DNA of 64,000 nucleotides from Anagrus nilaparvatae (taxonomy: Eukaryota; Arthropoda; Insecta; Hymenoptera; Mymaridae). A model generated the notes under the pieces. The model made no database searches. It was given only the letters and a program-made list of their open reading frames with translations, and was not told the DNA's origin. Positions 1 through 11,331 of the stretch are shown in pieces. Location of the stretch: positions 22,320,001 through 22,384,000 of the forward strand of contig JAKSXM010000014.1 of the NCBI GenBank assembly GCA_022575985.1. Reading direction: 5' to 3'. The position numbers and the translations under genes were made by a program. Within the stretch, counting starts at the first letter, position 1. Every line of letters begins with the position of its first letter.

Positions 1-785
1 TCTTAAACTAATATTCATTAAATTTCCATAGATCAAAGTAAAATTTAAAGTTTTAAAGTTAAAACAAAAAGGAAAATTTACGTTAATACAGAATAATTTT
101 GAATTATGAGCCTAGAGAGCTTTCTCTGTTCTACCCTCGGGCAATCTTATATTTAAACTAGCCATTCCCTTATTATGTATATGTGTAAAACCATACGGAA
201 GAGTTTCTAAATTTTACCCATTATTTTGTATTTTTAAGAAAAAAAAATATTTACTTTAAATTATGTAAGGCATATTTTGTAATATTATTCAAAAGGTTTT
301 AAAATTAGTGCTTGCATGAAAATTAGAGTTTATATTTTCTTTTCTCGTGTAAATACTTTTTATGAATATTTTATGATATTGTCTTTAAGTTTTTCATAGC
401 TTGGTAGTAAATTTTTTGATTTTGATTTACGAAGAAAAACGGATTCAGTTTTTAATAATTTGTATTTTAAAGGTATGTTATATTATTATCTCAAGTATTT
501 ACATAAATTGTAAATTACGATTCTTCCAATAGATGTCGCTTTTCTCGAAAAAGAAAATTAAACTGTATGCTATATAAACGGTCCTTGAAAGTAAAAAAAA
601 ATGAAATTTTATTTTATTATTTACTCTATATATTGATAATTATTAATAGTCTTTAAGGTGTAACTCGCATATTAGTTATTGAGTCTTGAAACTCTTGATT
701 TGCTTGTTCTTTTAATAAATTTTATAGAATTGGTAGTTTGGTCAGAATGTGTTTTACGGACTAAAATATTTATTAATATTTGGCT
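1..785. other. AT-rich stretch, no gene seen
   Basis: I see only AT-rich sequence with A/T runs. A frame of about 100 codons open from position 679 runs straight into the inverted-repeat element that begins at 786, so I treat it as chance rather than a gene. Confidence 0.5.
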
Positions 786-1030
786 GGGCCCAGATGCCGA
801 ACGTGTTTTTCACAACTCTGTGAGAAAATACATGCTCTTGTGTTTAACAATGTTTATTTTCTGTATTCGTCTTTTCTGTCCTACCGACTTAATGTTATTT
901 AAATGGAGTCGGTACGCCAGAAAACGACAAAGTACTAAAAGTTCACAGTATTTTTTACAGAAGTGTCCCCTACACAAACCTGTATAACTCTGTACATACA
1001 TATGTAAAAACACGTTCGGCATCTGGGCCC
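786..1030. mobile_element. MITE with GGGCCCAGATGCCGAACGTG termini (copy 1)
   Basis: A 245-bp element is bounded by near-perfect terminal inverted repeats of about 25 bp. The left end starts GGGCCCAGATGCCGAACG and the right end (1006-1030) is its reverse complement. No transposase is encoded, so it is a non-autonomous DNA element. The flanking bases show no obvious target-site duplication, so the superfamily is unassigned. A shorter, more diverged relative lies at 62567-62743. Open frames on both strands here are by-products of the palindromic ends. Confidence 0.75.
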
Positions 1031-2450
1031 TAATACCTAACTATGCTTTAGATTTTTTAATAAAAAATTGTTTTAAATCTTTACAACTGTAAAAAAATTT
1101 TTTTTTAGTAGATTAAAACTATAACCAAACTAGTGCTTGTAGTAAATAAACACTGGTTGATACAAAAAGTTTTGAATAAATAAGAATTATAAGTTAAAAT
1201 AATATCTTTAAGATAAGAAAATAAGATCTTTTTGAATCGAAATAAGAAAAAGGAATAAAAAGTAAAGAACATGCCCTCGAAACGTTAACGCGTGTGGATA
1301 AAATGTTTTATAGCCTGTCCTTATTCGCACATTTACACACAAGTATAAAGATTCGTTACTTTAAATATTAATATAAGATAAAATGCAAAGAATCACTCCA
1401 GGGGATCCAACTGTAGCGCAATGGCGATACAAATGCATCAGTTTCACGGCTATATGGACAAGACAAGAGAATAATATTTATTTTATTTTATTTTTTATTT
1501 AACTTTTTTATTTCTGCATGAATCAACAAGCTTTTTCCATATAAAAACAATTTTTAACTGTCTTTTTATACAGTGGGAGTTACTTGACAGATTGCTTTTC
1601 AGAATAAGAAATTTATATGTATTTAAATTTTATTTGTCTGAATTTAGAATTTAATTATAAAAAATTTCACTTATTAATTATAAATAAGAAAGCAGAAGCT
1701 AAAAAACAATGCATGCAGAAAATCGTTTAGTAATGCGAGTGAAATTTGTTACATACATAAATAAATCATTTTGATGCAATATATCTTTTTATATAGTAAA
1801 TACATAATTGAGCGATTGCTGATATAGCAAAAGATAAAGAAGAGAGAGAGAGAGAGAATTCATGGTCGATTGAAGCTATTCACTGTTGCAAATTCTCAAG
1901 TTATTTCAAGGTATATAACGTTTCATGTAAATATTATTCTTACCCACTCACTTCAACGAGCATATATTGGACATATAAATATCACATGCAATATGCTAAC
2001 ATTGAGTAGGCGCAGTAAATGAATTACCTCTTTATTCGTTTCATTTTGAAAGCTTTGTATATATAAAAAAAATATATTATTATTATTCATTTATTATATA
2101 TAAAAAAAATTTTTTTTTCTTATTACCAATTAACATAGGAAAACTTTTCAATTCTAGGTATATGAACTTCTTTGCAGGAAAAAAATTTTCATATTCAATT
2201 TAAATATTCGAATGAATGAATGAATGAACATTTATTTTAATGTATTCATTATGTATGGAAAATTAATATATTATTTTTATTTATGGCAAATTTATATATA
2301 TTGGGCCGGATGCAAGTTAAAAAATTTATTGAATTTTTTCTGCTAAAATAAGCCAAATTACCATTAAGTCTTATTAAAGGGCCCCAATTATATAAAATAA
2401 TTTAAAGATAATATTTGCTTTCATTAATTCACATTAAGATTATCGAGTTA
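1031..2450. other. AT-rich intergenic sequence with microsatellites
   Basis: No gene is visible. The stretch holds short simple repeats: a (GA)n run near 1841-1857 and (GAAT)n near 2209-2227. A slightly GC-richer pocket near 1385-1450 has no recognisable coding or structural signal. Confidence 0.5.
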
Positions 2451-2454
2451 TCAG

Positions 2455-2478
2455 TGACCTAGGTCATGTCAATGACCT
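2455..2478. promoter_or_regulatory. Clustered TGACCT/AGGTCA nuclear-receptor-like half-sites
   Basis: TGACCT immediately abuts AGGTCA, giving a perfect 12-bp palindrome at 2455-2466, and a third TGACCT follows at 2473-2478. AGGTCA is the classical half-site of nuclear hormone receptors, and here the pair is everted with no spacer. Three half-sites within 24 bp of AT-rich DNA is noticeable, but there is no adjacent gene to give it meaning. Confidence 0.2.
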
Positions 2479-4425
2479 AGACTGCGCTCCCCAAATTAAA
2501 GTTATACCTGGGAAGGTGGTTCTGGTTTGAGGGGTACAAGGCGCTGTATATTTTTATGTGAGGTAAGTTTAATTGTAATCATATTATCAAGGAGTCCGAA
2601 AAAATGTAGAAACCGGCCCAAGATATGCGTAGCGCATTTTCACCTAGACGTATGTAAAATTGCACAATCTTACAAACGTCATCCCTGCCCGCATGCAAAA
2701 AAACTGACTTAGCATGAAATATTCCATATATAATGAAGAAAATTATGCATTCAAATAAATTATATTTATGTGAATTTAATTTCAAGCATTAATTAAAAGA
2801 AATTTCTTGGTAATAAATTAATTTTCCTCAAGTATGAAATTATTCAACGAATATTTAATTTCAAAAAAATTTTGTTTATTTTATAAACAAAATATTCAGC
2901 TACTTTATAATCAAATAAATTTTTATATTGCTTCCGTATCCTAAATTTTTATTTTGTTTTGTGTACAGCATAAAATAAAACATTAACCAAAAAAAAAAAA
3001 AATGTATCGAGGCGTGACAAGACTGCGAAAAAAGGTATATAAAGGTTTAAAAAATAGTATATATAGAGTCACCCGCTATAGGGTGACATGTTGTCAAGCC
3101 AGTTACGGCCTCCACATATCTTTGTGTATATAAAAACACACACATTCACATAGACTAAAGATTATATAGTTACATTGTAAGTTGATATTTTCTTTCTTTC
3201 TTTTTTTTTTCTTCATAAAGTTTGCTCTGGGCCAGGGGTATCAACTCAGCAGGTGAATAAAATTTTTTTTATTTTACGATATATTCTTTATGTATATGAG
3301 AACAAAATGGTATATAAAAAATAAAAATGCGAAAAAGAGAGGGGCGATACGATGCATGCGATGCATGTAACATGTCACCAGAAAAAAGAGAATATATCCG
3401 CGACACGTTTGAAAAAGATGAAAAATAACTGCTAAAGGAAGATATGGACATTGTATATATTTTTTTTTTATAAAGAAAGATAAGTTTTAAAAAAGAGAAT
3501 ACAAAAGTTTAAATTCTTATTCATACATGTTTCATTTAATATTATAAATATATATGGACAAATCTAAAAAATTTACTACTTTAAATTTATCGGTGAAAGT
3601 TAGAAATTCGTCATTTTTAGAAAATTTAATAATGGATTTAATGAATCTTTAATTTATGCCAAAATATGTAAATTTGTGGTTCTTCTAATTCATGAGAAAA
3701 AATTAAATAATTTGTTTTTAACTTTTTACCAAAAAAAAAATTCAAATTTTATTAATAACAGTGATTTAACCCAATATTAAGTCTGGCATTTAAAAAATTT
3801 TTATTCTAATAAATTTTTCAATAAAAAATATTAACCAAATGACAATAATAATTAAAAAGAATGAAAAAAAGGATTCAATTAATATGACATATTAGAATAG
3901 TAAAATTAACACATTGATATAGAAAATTAAAGCAAAGGAAAATTAACCACATCATGAATCATTGGGTTCTAACCTTATGTCTTCTCTAGTCTCCTATGAG
4001 ACTAAAGCTTTATTTTAATATAAATTTCAACTTTATATAGGATTTTAATCGAGCTATCTTACTGCATTGCAGATATAAATTAAACTTTATTTAAGTAATC
4101 ACTCCTTTTCGCATATATGAAAATTATCAATTTTTTTTATTTTTAATTTTTTATCAATAATTGAACTAAAACACGTATAACTTTTATACGTGAGATATTT
4201 GTAAGGGTGCACTTTGAAAAAAATAAAAAATATCATCATTTGTAATTTACGCACGCGCTAATATTCAAAGTTTCTTACTGTATACGTGACTTGTCAATTT
4301 TATACAAGTTTCCTTTAAAAAAAAATAAAATTGAACTTATTATAATTAGAATAAAAAAAACGATGTTAAATTTATTATCAGATAATAAATAAACAGTAGC
4401 GTATATAAAGAGTAGAAATAAAAAA
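2479..4425. other. AT-rich intergenic sequence, no gene seen
   Basis: Open frames near 2527-2785 overlap on both strands and lack recognisable features; a GTAAGT at about 2562 is an isolated donor-like site. A perfect 7-bp-stem hairpin (GTCACCC, six-base loop, GGGTGAC) sits at 3068-3087 and a GATGCATGCGATGCATG-type repeat near 3351-3367. Nothing else is supported. Confidence 0.45.
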
Positions 4426-4429
4426 AAAT

Positions 4430-4800
4430 AAATGCTGATTCGTGCGAAAGGAAATGCACATGTACCGGCGCTTTGCTGCACCGAAAAAAAAAGGTCACTT
4501 CTGATTCTCCCCACCCGACACATTAGATGTGGCGCTGTACTCGAGGTTGTAGCTACTCCGATCGGGCGAAGCAGCCGTCCCGAAGTATGTCTCTTTGCTA
4601 AGCCGGCGCTTCAGAAACCCCAGATAGAGAAAAGCGCAGTCCCAGCCAAGACTTCAGACGTTTCGTTTTACAATACAACTACAATCTCGTAATTCGATAA
4701 AGCAGAAGTGACGTCGGCATTGCAGATTACTCCTTTTTTTTTCGGTGTGTGACGATTGAAGATGGAATGATGTAGGTTACCGTAATTCCGGCCATACCAC
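4430..4800. other. GC-richer island with an 86-codon open frame (4432-4692, +)
   Basis: Composition rises sharply to near 50 percent G+C over about 300 bp, with many CpGs, inside very AT-rich DNA. One plus-strand frame of 86 codons stays open from 4432 to 4692, and a CRE-like TGACGTCG lies near 4709. The translation is Cys/Arg/Pro-containing but matches nothing I recognise and has no signal peptide or domain. It could be an untranslated exon or promoter of a large gene, a conserved regulatory element, or a relic of inserted DNA. I do not claim that the frame is translated. Confidence 0.25.
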
Positions 4801-5860
4801 ATAATTTTTTTTTTATTTCTTTTCTTATAACGCCTTCTTTTTCCCTTTATGTGTGCACCAAAAAAAAGAATACAATGATTTAATATTAATTAATTTGTAA
4901 TAAATAAATTAAATTAATTTTAATTTTATGCAAATTATATTTTTTTTTTTCTATTATAAATTTTTTTTTTTTTACAAGTAATGCTTAACTTTTTTTTTAT
5001 TTGTAATTTATGTTTTATTTTTTTGATTTATAACGATTATTTTAATATTACATGATTGAAACTTGTTAGTTTTGTATTTTTTAAAAAAAATAAATAATAA
5101 TACACAATTGTTGTTTATGTGATTGTTTTCTACATAATTTTCTTCGTTTTTTTTTTGTTCTCACATTGTGTTTTTAAAATTATATAAATTATGTAAAAGA
5201 TTAATTTAAAGATTATTATTATTATTGTTATTATTTTAAAAGATATTATTTAACAGATTAAAAGTTGTGTATTTAATTAATAATAAATCTTTGAGTTTAA
5301 CTATAATTGAATAAATCATTTTTATTTGTTTAATTGTATTTTTTTTACGTAAATAAACAAAAGAAATTAAGTAATTAAATGTTTATTATCTTTTGATGCA
5401 GGATAGTTTTACAAAATTAAATTGATGACTTATAGAAACCATTATTTAGGTACCCGAAAATTTGACATTTTTTCACATACAGTTAGACAGCAAAAGTTAT
5501 TTTTGATACTCGCAAGCACTAATTTAAAAATTTCCTAAACGCTACTTAAAAAAAGGAAAATAAATATAAAAGTTATAAAATTTAGGTAATTTTTTTAATG
5601 ATATCGATTCCGATATTTTTAATTTTATAAATTTTTATTTTCTTTTTATATGAATTATCTAAAATTTGTTAGAAAAAAGGATATTAGTAACAATGTATCA
5701 GGATTTTCATACGATAATAGAAAAAGTAGGTCTTGAAAATTCTGACCCAAATTAGCCTAAAATTCCAAAAATTCTACTGCTTTTATTTTGTTCAATTATA
5801 ATAATAAGAATGTTATTAATATCAGTAAAAACAAATTAATTATTATTTGTAATATAAAAT
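4801..5860. other. AT-rich sequence with long T runs, nothing seen
   Basis: Long poly-T and poly-A tracts and (ATT)n near 5212-5226. No coding or structured feature is visible. Confidence 0.5.
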
Positions 5861-6033
5861 CAGGCATGTAGCCAAAGATGGGGCTTTAGCCCCCCCCCCC
5901 CCCCCGATTTAAAAAAAAATGTATTTATTTCAAAAGTGAGGGTAAAATGCAATTGGGAGGGTGAAAAATTATATTAGAGCCCCCCCCCCCCCCTTGAAGC
6001 CCTCCCCGAACGAAAATTCTGGGTACATCCCTG
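5861..6033. mobile_element. hAT-like MITE with two poly-C tracts
   Basis: A 173-bp insert starts CAGGCATGTAGCCA and ends with the reverse complement of CAGGGATGTACCCAG, so the two ends form a degenerate terminal inverted repeat of the CAGGG type common in hAT elements. The direct repeat ATAAAAT (5854-5860 and 6034-6040) flanks it as a 7-bp remnant of the expected 8-bp target duplication. Inside are two uninterrupted C runs of 16 (5890-5905) and 14 bases (5980-5993), very unusual in this AT-rich sequence. There is no transposase. It sits about 230 bp upstream of the TATA box of the first secreted-protein gene. Confidence 0.7.
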
Positions 6034-6260
6034 ATAAAATGTTATTTTTAATAATTATATTTAACCTACATAATTATCATTTGATACAATTCTAATTCGA
6101 TACATTTCATTTGATACATTTCTAATTAAAATATTTATAGTTCGCGAATATTTATTCAGCTTTTTTTAGGCCAACGAAATTTTATTTATATACGGTTTAT
6201 TTCCAAATTCGATACTCTATGTTATCTTTTGTATGAATGAATAATTTCTTGAATTCAGAG

Positions 6261-6268
6261 TATAAAAG
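6261..6268 (+). promoter_or_regulatory. TATA box of the first secreted-protein gene
   Basis: TATAAAAG lies 81 bp upstream of the start codon at 6342. A start site about 25-30 bp downstream (around 6290, in TTGAGTAAACC) would give a leader of roughly 50 nt. The paralogue has a TATA box in the equivalent place (13539-13546), which strengthens both calls. Confidence 0.65.
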
Positions 6269-6341
6269 CATCATTTTTTTACATTTGTTGAGTAAACCAA
6301 TAATATTATATTTAACTCTTTCAAATTAAGTAACTGCAAAT

Positions 6342-7823
6342 ATGAAATTAATATTTTTTGTTTTTCTGATCATTACAGTTTATATCAACGTAAGTAAAAT
6401 AATTTTAATACATTTGTGAGTCCTTTTTAGCTGAGAAATTCAATTTTTGATGCATTATTGATTTATATATTAAATTAAATCAAAATTGAAAAAATTCAAA
6501 AATTTTTGATTTATTTGGATTGTGTCTTGTACGCAGAAAAATTTTAGACAAAATTAGTGTTATTAAATAAAATCAAAAAAAAAGTGAAAAATAGAAAGTA
6601 TATTTGTACCCATTTTTATTATATCTAATATTTAATCAGCTTACCTTGAAATCGTAATTTATAAACCAAACAAACTTTATAGGCTGTTAAATTTATTTTT
6701 ATGCAAATTAAAAGATAATATTTTTTATTTGATTAACAAAAATCTAATTTTAAAATAAAAAAAAATACATTTCTTTTCCATTTATTTTCAAGAAATTTCC
6801 CAATTGTTTCAGAATGCCCGAGCGTGTTATAAATTCGAATGCATTCCTGCGAAAATTGATTCTATTATACAAAAATTTGAAGGCGGTTCAACTCACAAAA
6901 CAGCGATGGATGGCAACACACTTGTTCTTGGTTGGTTTGAATCCCATATAGACAATTATAAAAAAAAACTCAAAGAAGATATAAATAAAATTTTTAAAAA
7001 TGTAAGTTATTTCCATTAGACAATTTTTAAATATGATGCAATTTCTCATACGCAAATAATTATTTAGGTAGAAGAAAAATATTCTGCATCTAAAAAAGAA
7101 GCAGAAAAATATAGCATTGATATTAGTAGTTGTGTTTCAAAAGCAAGCGATTTTAAAGTTAAGAATTATGAATTCAAACAAAAGATAGAAGAAGGATTAG
7201 AAACTCAGCTTAAAATTATAAAAGTAATCTATTCTGCCATAAAATCAATGCATGACAAAATTGAAGAAAAACTTGATAATATAAAGCATATGTCAAAAAA
7301 ATGTCTCGAAGAATCCAAATATGATATTTTCAGAGGATACTACTGTGTGTATAAGGTACGTATTAATAAACTTGACGTTTTAAAATATTATGTTAATAAT
7401 ATTTTATTAAAATGACAATTTTTTTACAATTAGACCATGCATTGGATAGACGAATTCTATAGTAGTGATATAGAAGATTCTATGAATTTAGCATATAGTA
7501 AATCTAAAGAAATTCACCGTGTTTTAAATGAGGTTTCAGAAGAATCTTCTTGGAAGTTTCCAGATAAAGTATTTGAAGATGCGCGTGCATTTGGATCTGA
7601 GATAAATACTTGTATCAACAAATTGATTAAAATAAAAATTGATCAAACTACACCTGTCCCAAAGCCAACTACAAAGGTAGTACCTAGAACTGTACCTACT
7701 ACACCGGTCCCAAAGCCAACTACAAAGGTAGTACCTACAACTGTACCTACAACTATTACGACAAAAGTAGTAGGATTTATAACAGAAGATTACTTCGCTG
7801 ATGAAGAACCCGTTCCTGAATAA
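6342..7823 (+). CDS. Secreted Cys-containing protein with Thr/Pro-rich tail (paralogue 1)
   Basis: I join four exons: 6342-6389, 6813-7001, 7068-7355 and 7434-7823, giving 304 residues. Every intron has GT-AG ends (GTAAGT, GTAAGT, GTACGT donors) and all are phase 0; introns are 423, 66 and 78 bp. Exon 1 encodes the hydrophobic leader MKLIFFVFLIITVYIN. The ARA motif just before the first Cys (residue 21) is a good signal-peptidase site, so the mature protein would start CYKFEC. Residues about 21-225 are Lys/Glu-rich and look helical, with Cys at the motifs ACYKFEC, SSC, KKC, YYC and NTC. After the NTC motif comes a Thr/Pro/Val tail of two 17-residue repeats and a short acidic end. Exon plan and many residues (for example DISSCVSK, and PDKVF/SDKIF) match the gene at 13612. 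I do not recognise the family securely: a TsetseEP/DUF725-like protein, or a lineage-specific secreted (salivary, gut or venom-gland) family, are guesses. The stop is early relative to its paralogue. Confidence 0.8.
7650..7751 (+). repeat. Two 51-bp in-frame tandem repeats in the tail of paralogue 1
   Basis: The unit encodes TPVPKPTTKVVP(R/T)TVPT, 17 residues, twice in a row (7650-7700 and 7701-7751). The two DNA copies differ at only a couple of positions, so the duplication is recent. The shared motif TTKVV appears a third time just downstream, so the tail probably grew by unequal exchange or slippage. Confidence 0.85.
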
Positions 7824-7990
7824 TCTAAATCATCTACACACTCTAATTGAGTTGAATAAACTTCATCTACCTCATCTACATAGGATCCATCTACATTCAA
7901 TACTTCAAACGAAGAATTTCCATCTTCTACCATATTAAACGTATTTTCACAAATATTTTTTAAGAAATTTATGTTGTAAATAGTTTATAT
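7824..7990 (+). other. 3' UTR of paralogue 1 containing formerly coding sequence; polyA signal
   Basis: After the stop at 7821-7823, an AATAAA at 7855-7860 is the first polyadenylation signal. Further on, bases about 7901-7926 (ACTTCAAACGAAGAATTTCC and following) resemble the coding stretch near 15688-15712 of paralogue 2 (CCCTCAAATGAAGAATTCTC), and a GTAAATAGTTTATA motif near 7975-7989 occurs in both 3' regions. I infer that paralogue 1 lost an acidic Ser/Pro-rich end through a premature stop, leaving the old coding DNA as 3' UTR. Confidence 0.55.
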
Positions 7991-8319
7991 TTTATTTGTA
8001 ACCCTTAAAATAGTCATGAAAATAATTATTTTTCTCATTATATGAAAAAAATTGCGCAACTCTTCCCTTATAATTTTTATTTATATTAAACAAGGTATAA
8101 TAAATTTTAATTTTAATTATAATTATACTCAAAAATTATGTACCTTATATTATGATACCTATGGTAAGGAAGTAATTTTATTCCATAACAAAAATTTCAT
8201 TACGCTAGCTCATACTAAATTTGAAAAATGTATCTTGAAAGAAATAATTTTATCCTATAACTATGTTTTTCAAAATGGGTAGAGAAAAGTGAATTATTGC
8301 ATAATAATCTTTTTTGATG

Positions 8320-10345
8320 ACGCGATTGACGTTTTTGATATTTTTTTATTTGATATTTGATATTTATTTATTGTATTTATATGCAAAGAGTGAAAATCAT
8401 ATATACATTTTATATAATTAAAAAATTATGAAGTAAAAATTAAGAGAATACAATAACATAAAATGACGAAAAAATCAGTTATATTAATTATAGTAAAACT
8501 AAATATAGAATTTTAAATTAAATATATTTTATGATTAAGTAAGTTTGATATGAAATGGGGAGTGAGGGAGGTGGAGTATGGAAGTGAAGAAAAAAGAATT
8601 ATAGATGATAAATTATACTATAAGTGTCTGATGTTGTGAGCTGAGAATATGTTTTAAAAGATTGTTTTTAAAAGTATTGCATGAACTGAATAGTCTGATG
8701 CCAGGTGGAAGGAAATTCCAGTAAAGTCCCGTACTGACTAAGAAAGAAGAAGTTTAGGGTTTACTTCGGTGACGGAGAATCTCTATTTCCTTAAACTTAG
8801 GTCTGAGTTCTCTGGGCGGTATTCTAAATTTTAGCTTCAAGGCCAGAAAGTCTGGATGTTGAAATAATAGAATTTTATATTAGTACCAGGTACTATTAAA
8901 TTTGAATTTTTCATTAATTTCTAACCAATAGAGGCTTCTTCTAAAGTCAAATACGTGGTCATAATAACCCAAATTAAAAATATATCTTATAGCCGAGTTT
9001 TGTAAGATATTTAGTGTTTGTAGGTGCTCGTTTTTTAGGTTTCCATGAATAAAGGTGCAGTAGACAGAGTGAAGCATAATTAGAGACATTACTAGTTGCT
9101 TTTTAGTCTCCTTATTGACATAATTCTTGAAGTATCTAAGTCTGTATAGGGTGCTACGAATTTTATTAGAGATTTTGATGATGTGGTCATCCCATTTTAG
9201 TTTATGATCGAATATCACACCTAGGTTTTAAACTGTCTTGACAAATGGGATATTAATTTTGCGATCTGTAAGATTAATAGTGATATTTGAATCAAGAAAA
9301 TTGTCGAGATGTTTATTGGGACCAAAGACTGCAGCTTTAGTTATGTTAAGATTTGTACCTAATTGATTTTCATTTGCACAATTGCATATGCTTGTTATGT
9401 CATCACTAAGTTTATTTAAATTTAAGTCGATGTTATCATAGTCAGTCGATAGGTAAATTTGAAGGACATCAGCGAATAATAATCTATTTGAGTTTCTGAT
9501 GAAGTCTTTGATATCGTTTTCTATTTGTGAGATATGATTTGAGTCAGGCTATTGATTCGTCTGAAAATCAAGAGCTCATGCAACACACTATCAAATACAC
9601 ACTTTTAAAGTCAAAGAGAATTAGGAAACTTAATTTCCCTTCTTCTATATTGCTGTTTATGTCATCGAGAAATATAACAAGAGGTGCTTGAGTATTTCTT
9701 CGTTTTCTAAAGCCACATTGTAGGTTGTCGAACAAGTTATTGGATTCTAGGAAGTCAATAATTTGATTGTGCAGTGTCTTTTCAAAAACTTTTGAATTTA
9801 AGCACAAAAGGGCTATTGGGCGAAAGTCTGTGGTACTTTGCTGTCGACTTACTTTGTTTAGTGGCATTATTAGAACCTCTTTCCATCTATTTGGAAAAAT
9901 ATTTAACGTGATAGAGAGATTTAAAATATAAATTAGTATATGTAAATTAAGATAGTTAAACCTGTAGATATCATTTTAACTGGTAGGCTGTCAACACCCA
10001 CTGCAGTTGTTGTAAAAGAGGATACAGCCGATTTAATTTCTTTTGCAGAAATTTTAGAAAACTTGAATTCCTGGCTTTTATTATTTTGGAAAGAAGCTGA
10101 ATTAGGAGGTGGAAATATTAGAATAATTTTTACTAGATTTGGCTTCAAGAAAAACCTAGATGTCTGAGTTCTTTCCAAATTTTATGAGGTTTATCAAGTT
10201 ATTTTAGTTAATTAAGTTAATTTATCAAGTCAGTATATTTTAATAAAAGCTGGATCTTAAGTCGTTTACCTTATTAGTAAAGATATTTTTAAGTTCATTG
10301 TATTCCTCATAGTAGTTTTTATTTCCTGTTTGTCTAAATTTTCTG
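8320..10345 (-). mobile_element. Decayed non-LTR retrotransposon (jockey/CR1-like), 5'-truncated
   Basis: Read on the minus strand, this is the reverse-transcriptase half of a LINE, with the typical pre-RT linker near 10240-10345, the RT from about 10180 to 8640, and an AT-rich 3' end. It appears to finish in short GATATTT repeats (about 8335-8362), as in CR1-like elements, rather than in a clear polyA tail. No endonuclease remains upstream: at about 10350 the homology stops at an inverted-repeat element. No RNase H region is seen, which favours the jockey/CR1 group over the I/R1 group. Confidence 0.7.
8640..10345 (-). pseudogene. Reverse-transcriptase pseudogene of the LINE
   Basis: Several minus-strand frames must be joined across frameshifts and stops. 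They carry, in order, a linker (KNYYEEYNELKNIFTNKV), an RT entry segment (TTAVGVDSLPVKMI), the finger/palm motifs DFRPIALLCLNSKVFEK and QCGFRKRRNTQAPL, the remains of motif A (LFDFKSV), the catalytic-loop relic LLFADVLQIY, then the thumb (GVIFDHKLKWDDHI) and a typical C-terminal stretch (WNFLPPGIR). The G-x-PQG motif expected between motifs A and C is missing through an internal deletion near 9560. The catalytic FADD is FADV here. The copy is therefore certainly dead. Confidence 0.75.
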
Positions 10346-11331
10346 CGAAGATGAAATGAAGAAATAAATAACCTAAACAATACAAAAATATTCAGCAAAT
10401 TAATGATTCTACACAAAAAAGTTGTGCGAAATAGTGCTATACCAAAAATCGTTGTACCGAAAAGTTCAAAACAAATTTTTTTTCCCAAAATATTTAACAT
10501 GTCACTTTTTAAATATTAATTAACTTATTTCTTTCATAATATATACAGTAAAACCCCGGTATACAAAAGGTTTCACAAAAGTACCGCGCATATCGAATCC
10601 GTGTATACTGAAGTATTAGTTCTTATGGGAAATGGGGGGTTACGTTCCAAACCGCACGAAAATTCGACAAAAAAATAAAATTTATATTTTTTTAAAATAT
10701 TCATCAACAGTTTTTTGTCTTGATCAACGAACCATGTCTCAATATAGTTCTTCATAGGATTTAACAGCCACAGCACAATAATGTTTAAAACGAAGACTTC
10801 TGGTCATAATATGATCACAATTGATAGCTGTTTCAATTAGGTCTTTGAGAGAATTCTCGGTCCATGAAATTGTGGATAACTTTAACGTTGGTTCTTCTTC
10901 TACATTTTCTTCTTCGTCGTTATCTTGTGGCTTACTCAAAATTTGGTGATTTTCATCTACAGTTAAACCAGTCGTTGGCCATGTAATTTCGTTAATATCT
11001 AATTCGCTCATGTTGTCAAAGCCCTCATTTCCAATTTCCCTAGCTATTTCCCTAGCAGATTATTGTTTATTTATTTCACACATTCTTCATAAGTGGGCTC
11101 ATATATGTAATGAATTACGGCTTTAGGGAGTAATTTTGACCAGGAATTATTCAATGTTGAGCTTTTCATTTCACTTCATGATTCCCCAACTATACCAATG
11201 GATTTCAAAATACTAAAATTTTTCCAAAGAGTTTTTACTTTAAATAAATATGATTTTCCGCTTTCAACATTTCATTCATAACGCGTCTTAAGTAATAAAC
11301 TTTAAACGTGGCAATAACGCTCTGATCCATG

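Noticed and set aside
679..987. 102-codon plus-strand frame
   Set aside because: It runs from unique AT-rich DNA into the MITE at 786-1030 and depends on a non-ATG start.
2020..2060. TTCATTTTGAAAGCTTTG resembles part of the bantam microRNA
   Set aside because: Only a partial 3' match with no precursor hairpin.
3068..3087. GTCACCC/GGGTGAC hairpin considered as a structured RNA or terminator
   Set aside because: Only a 7-bp stem with no neighbouring gene; such hairpins occur by chance.
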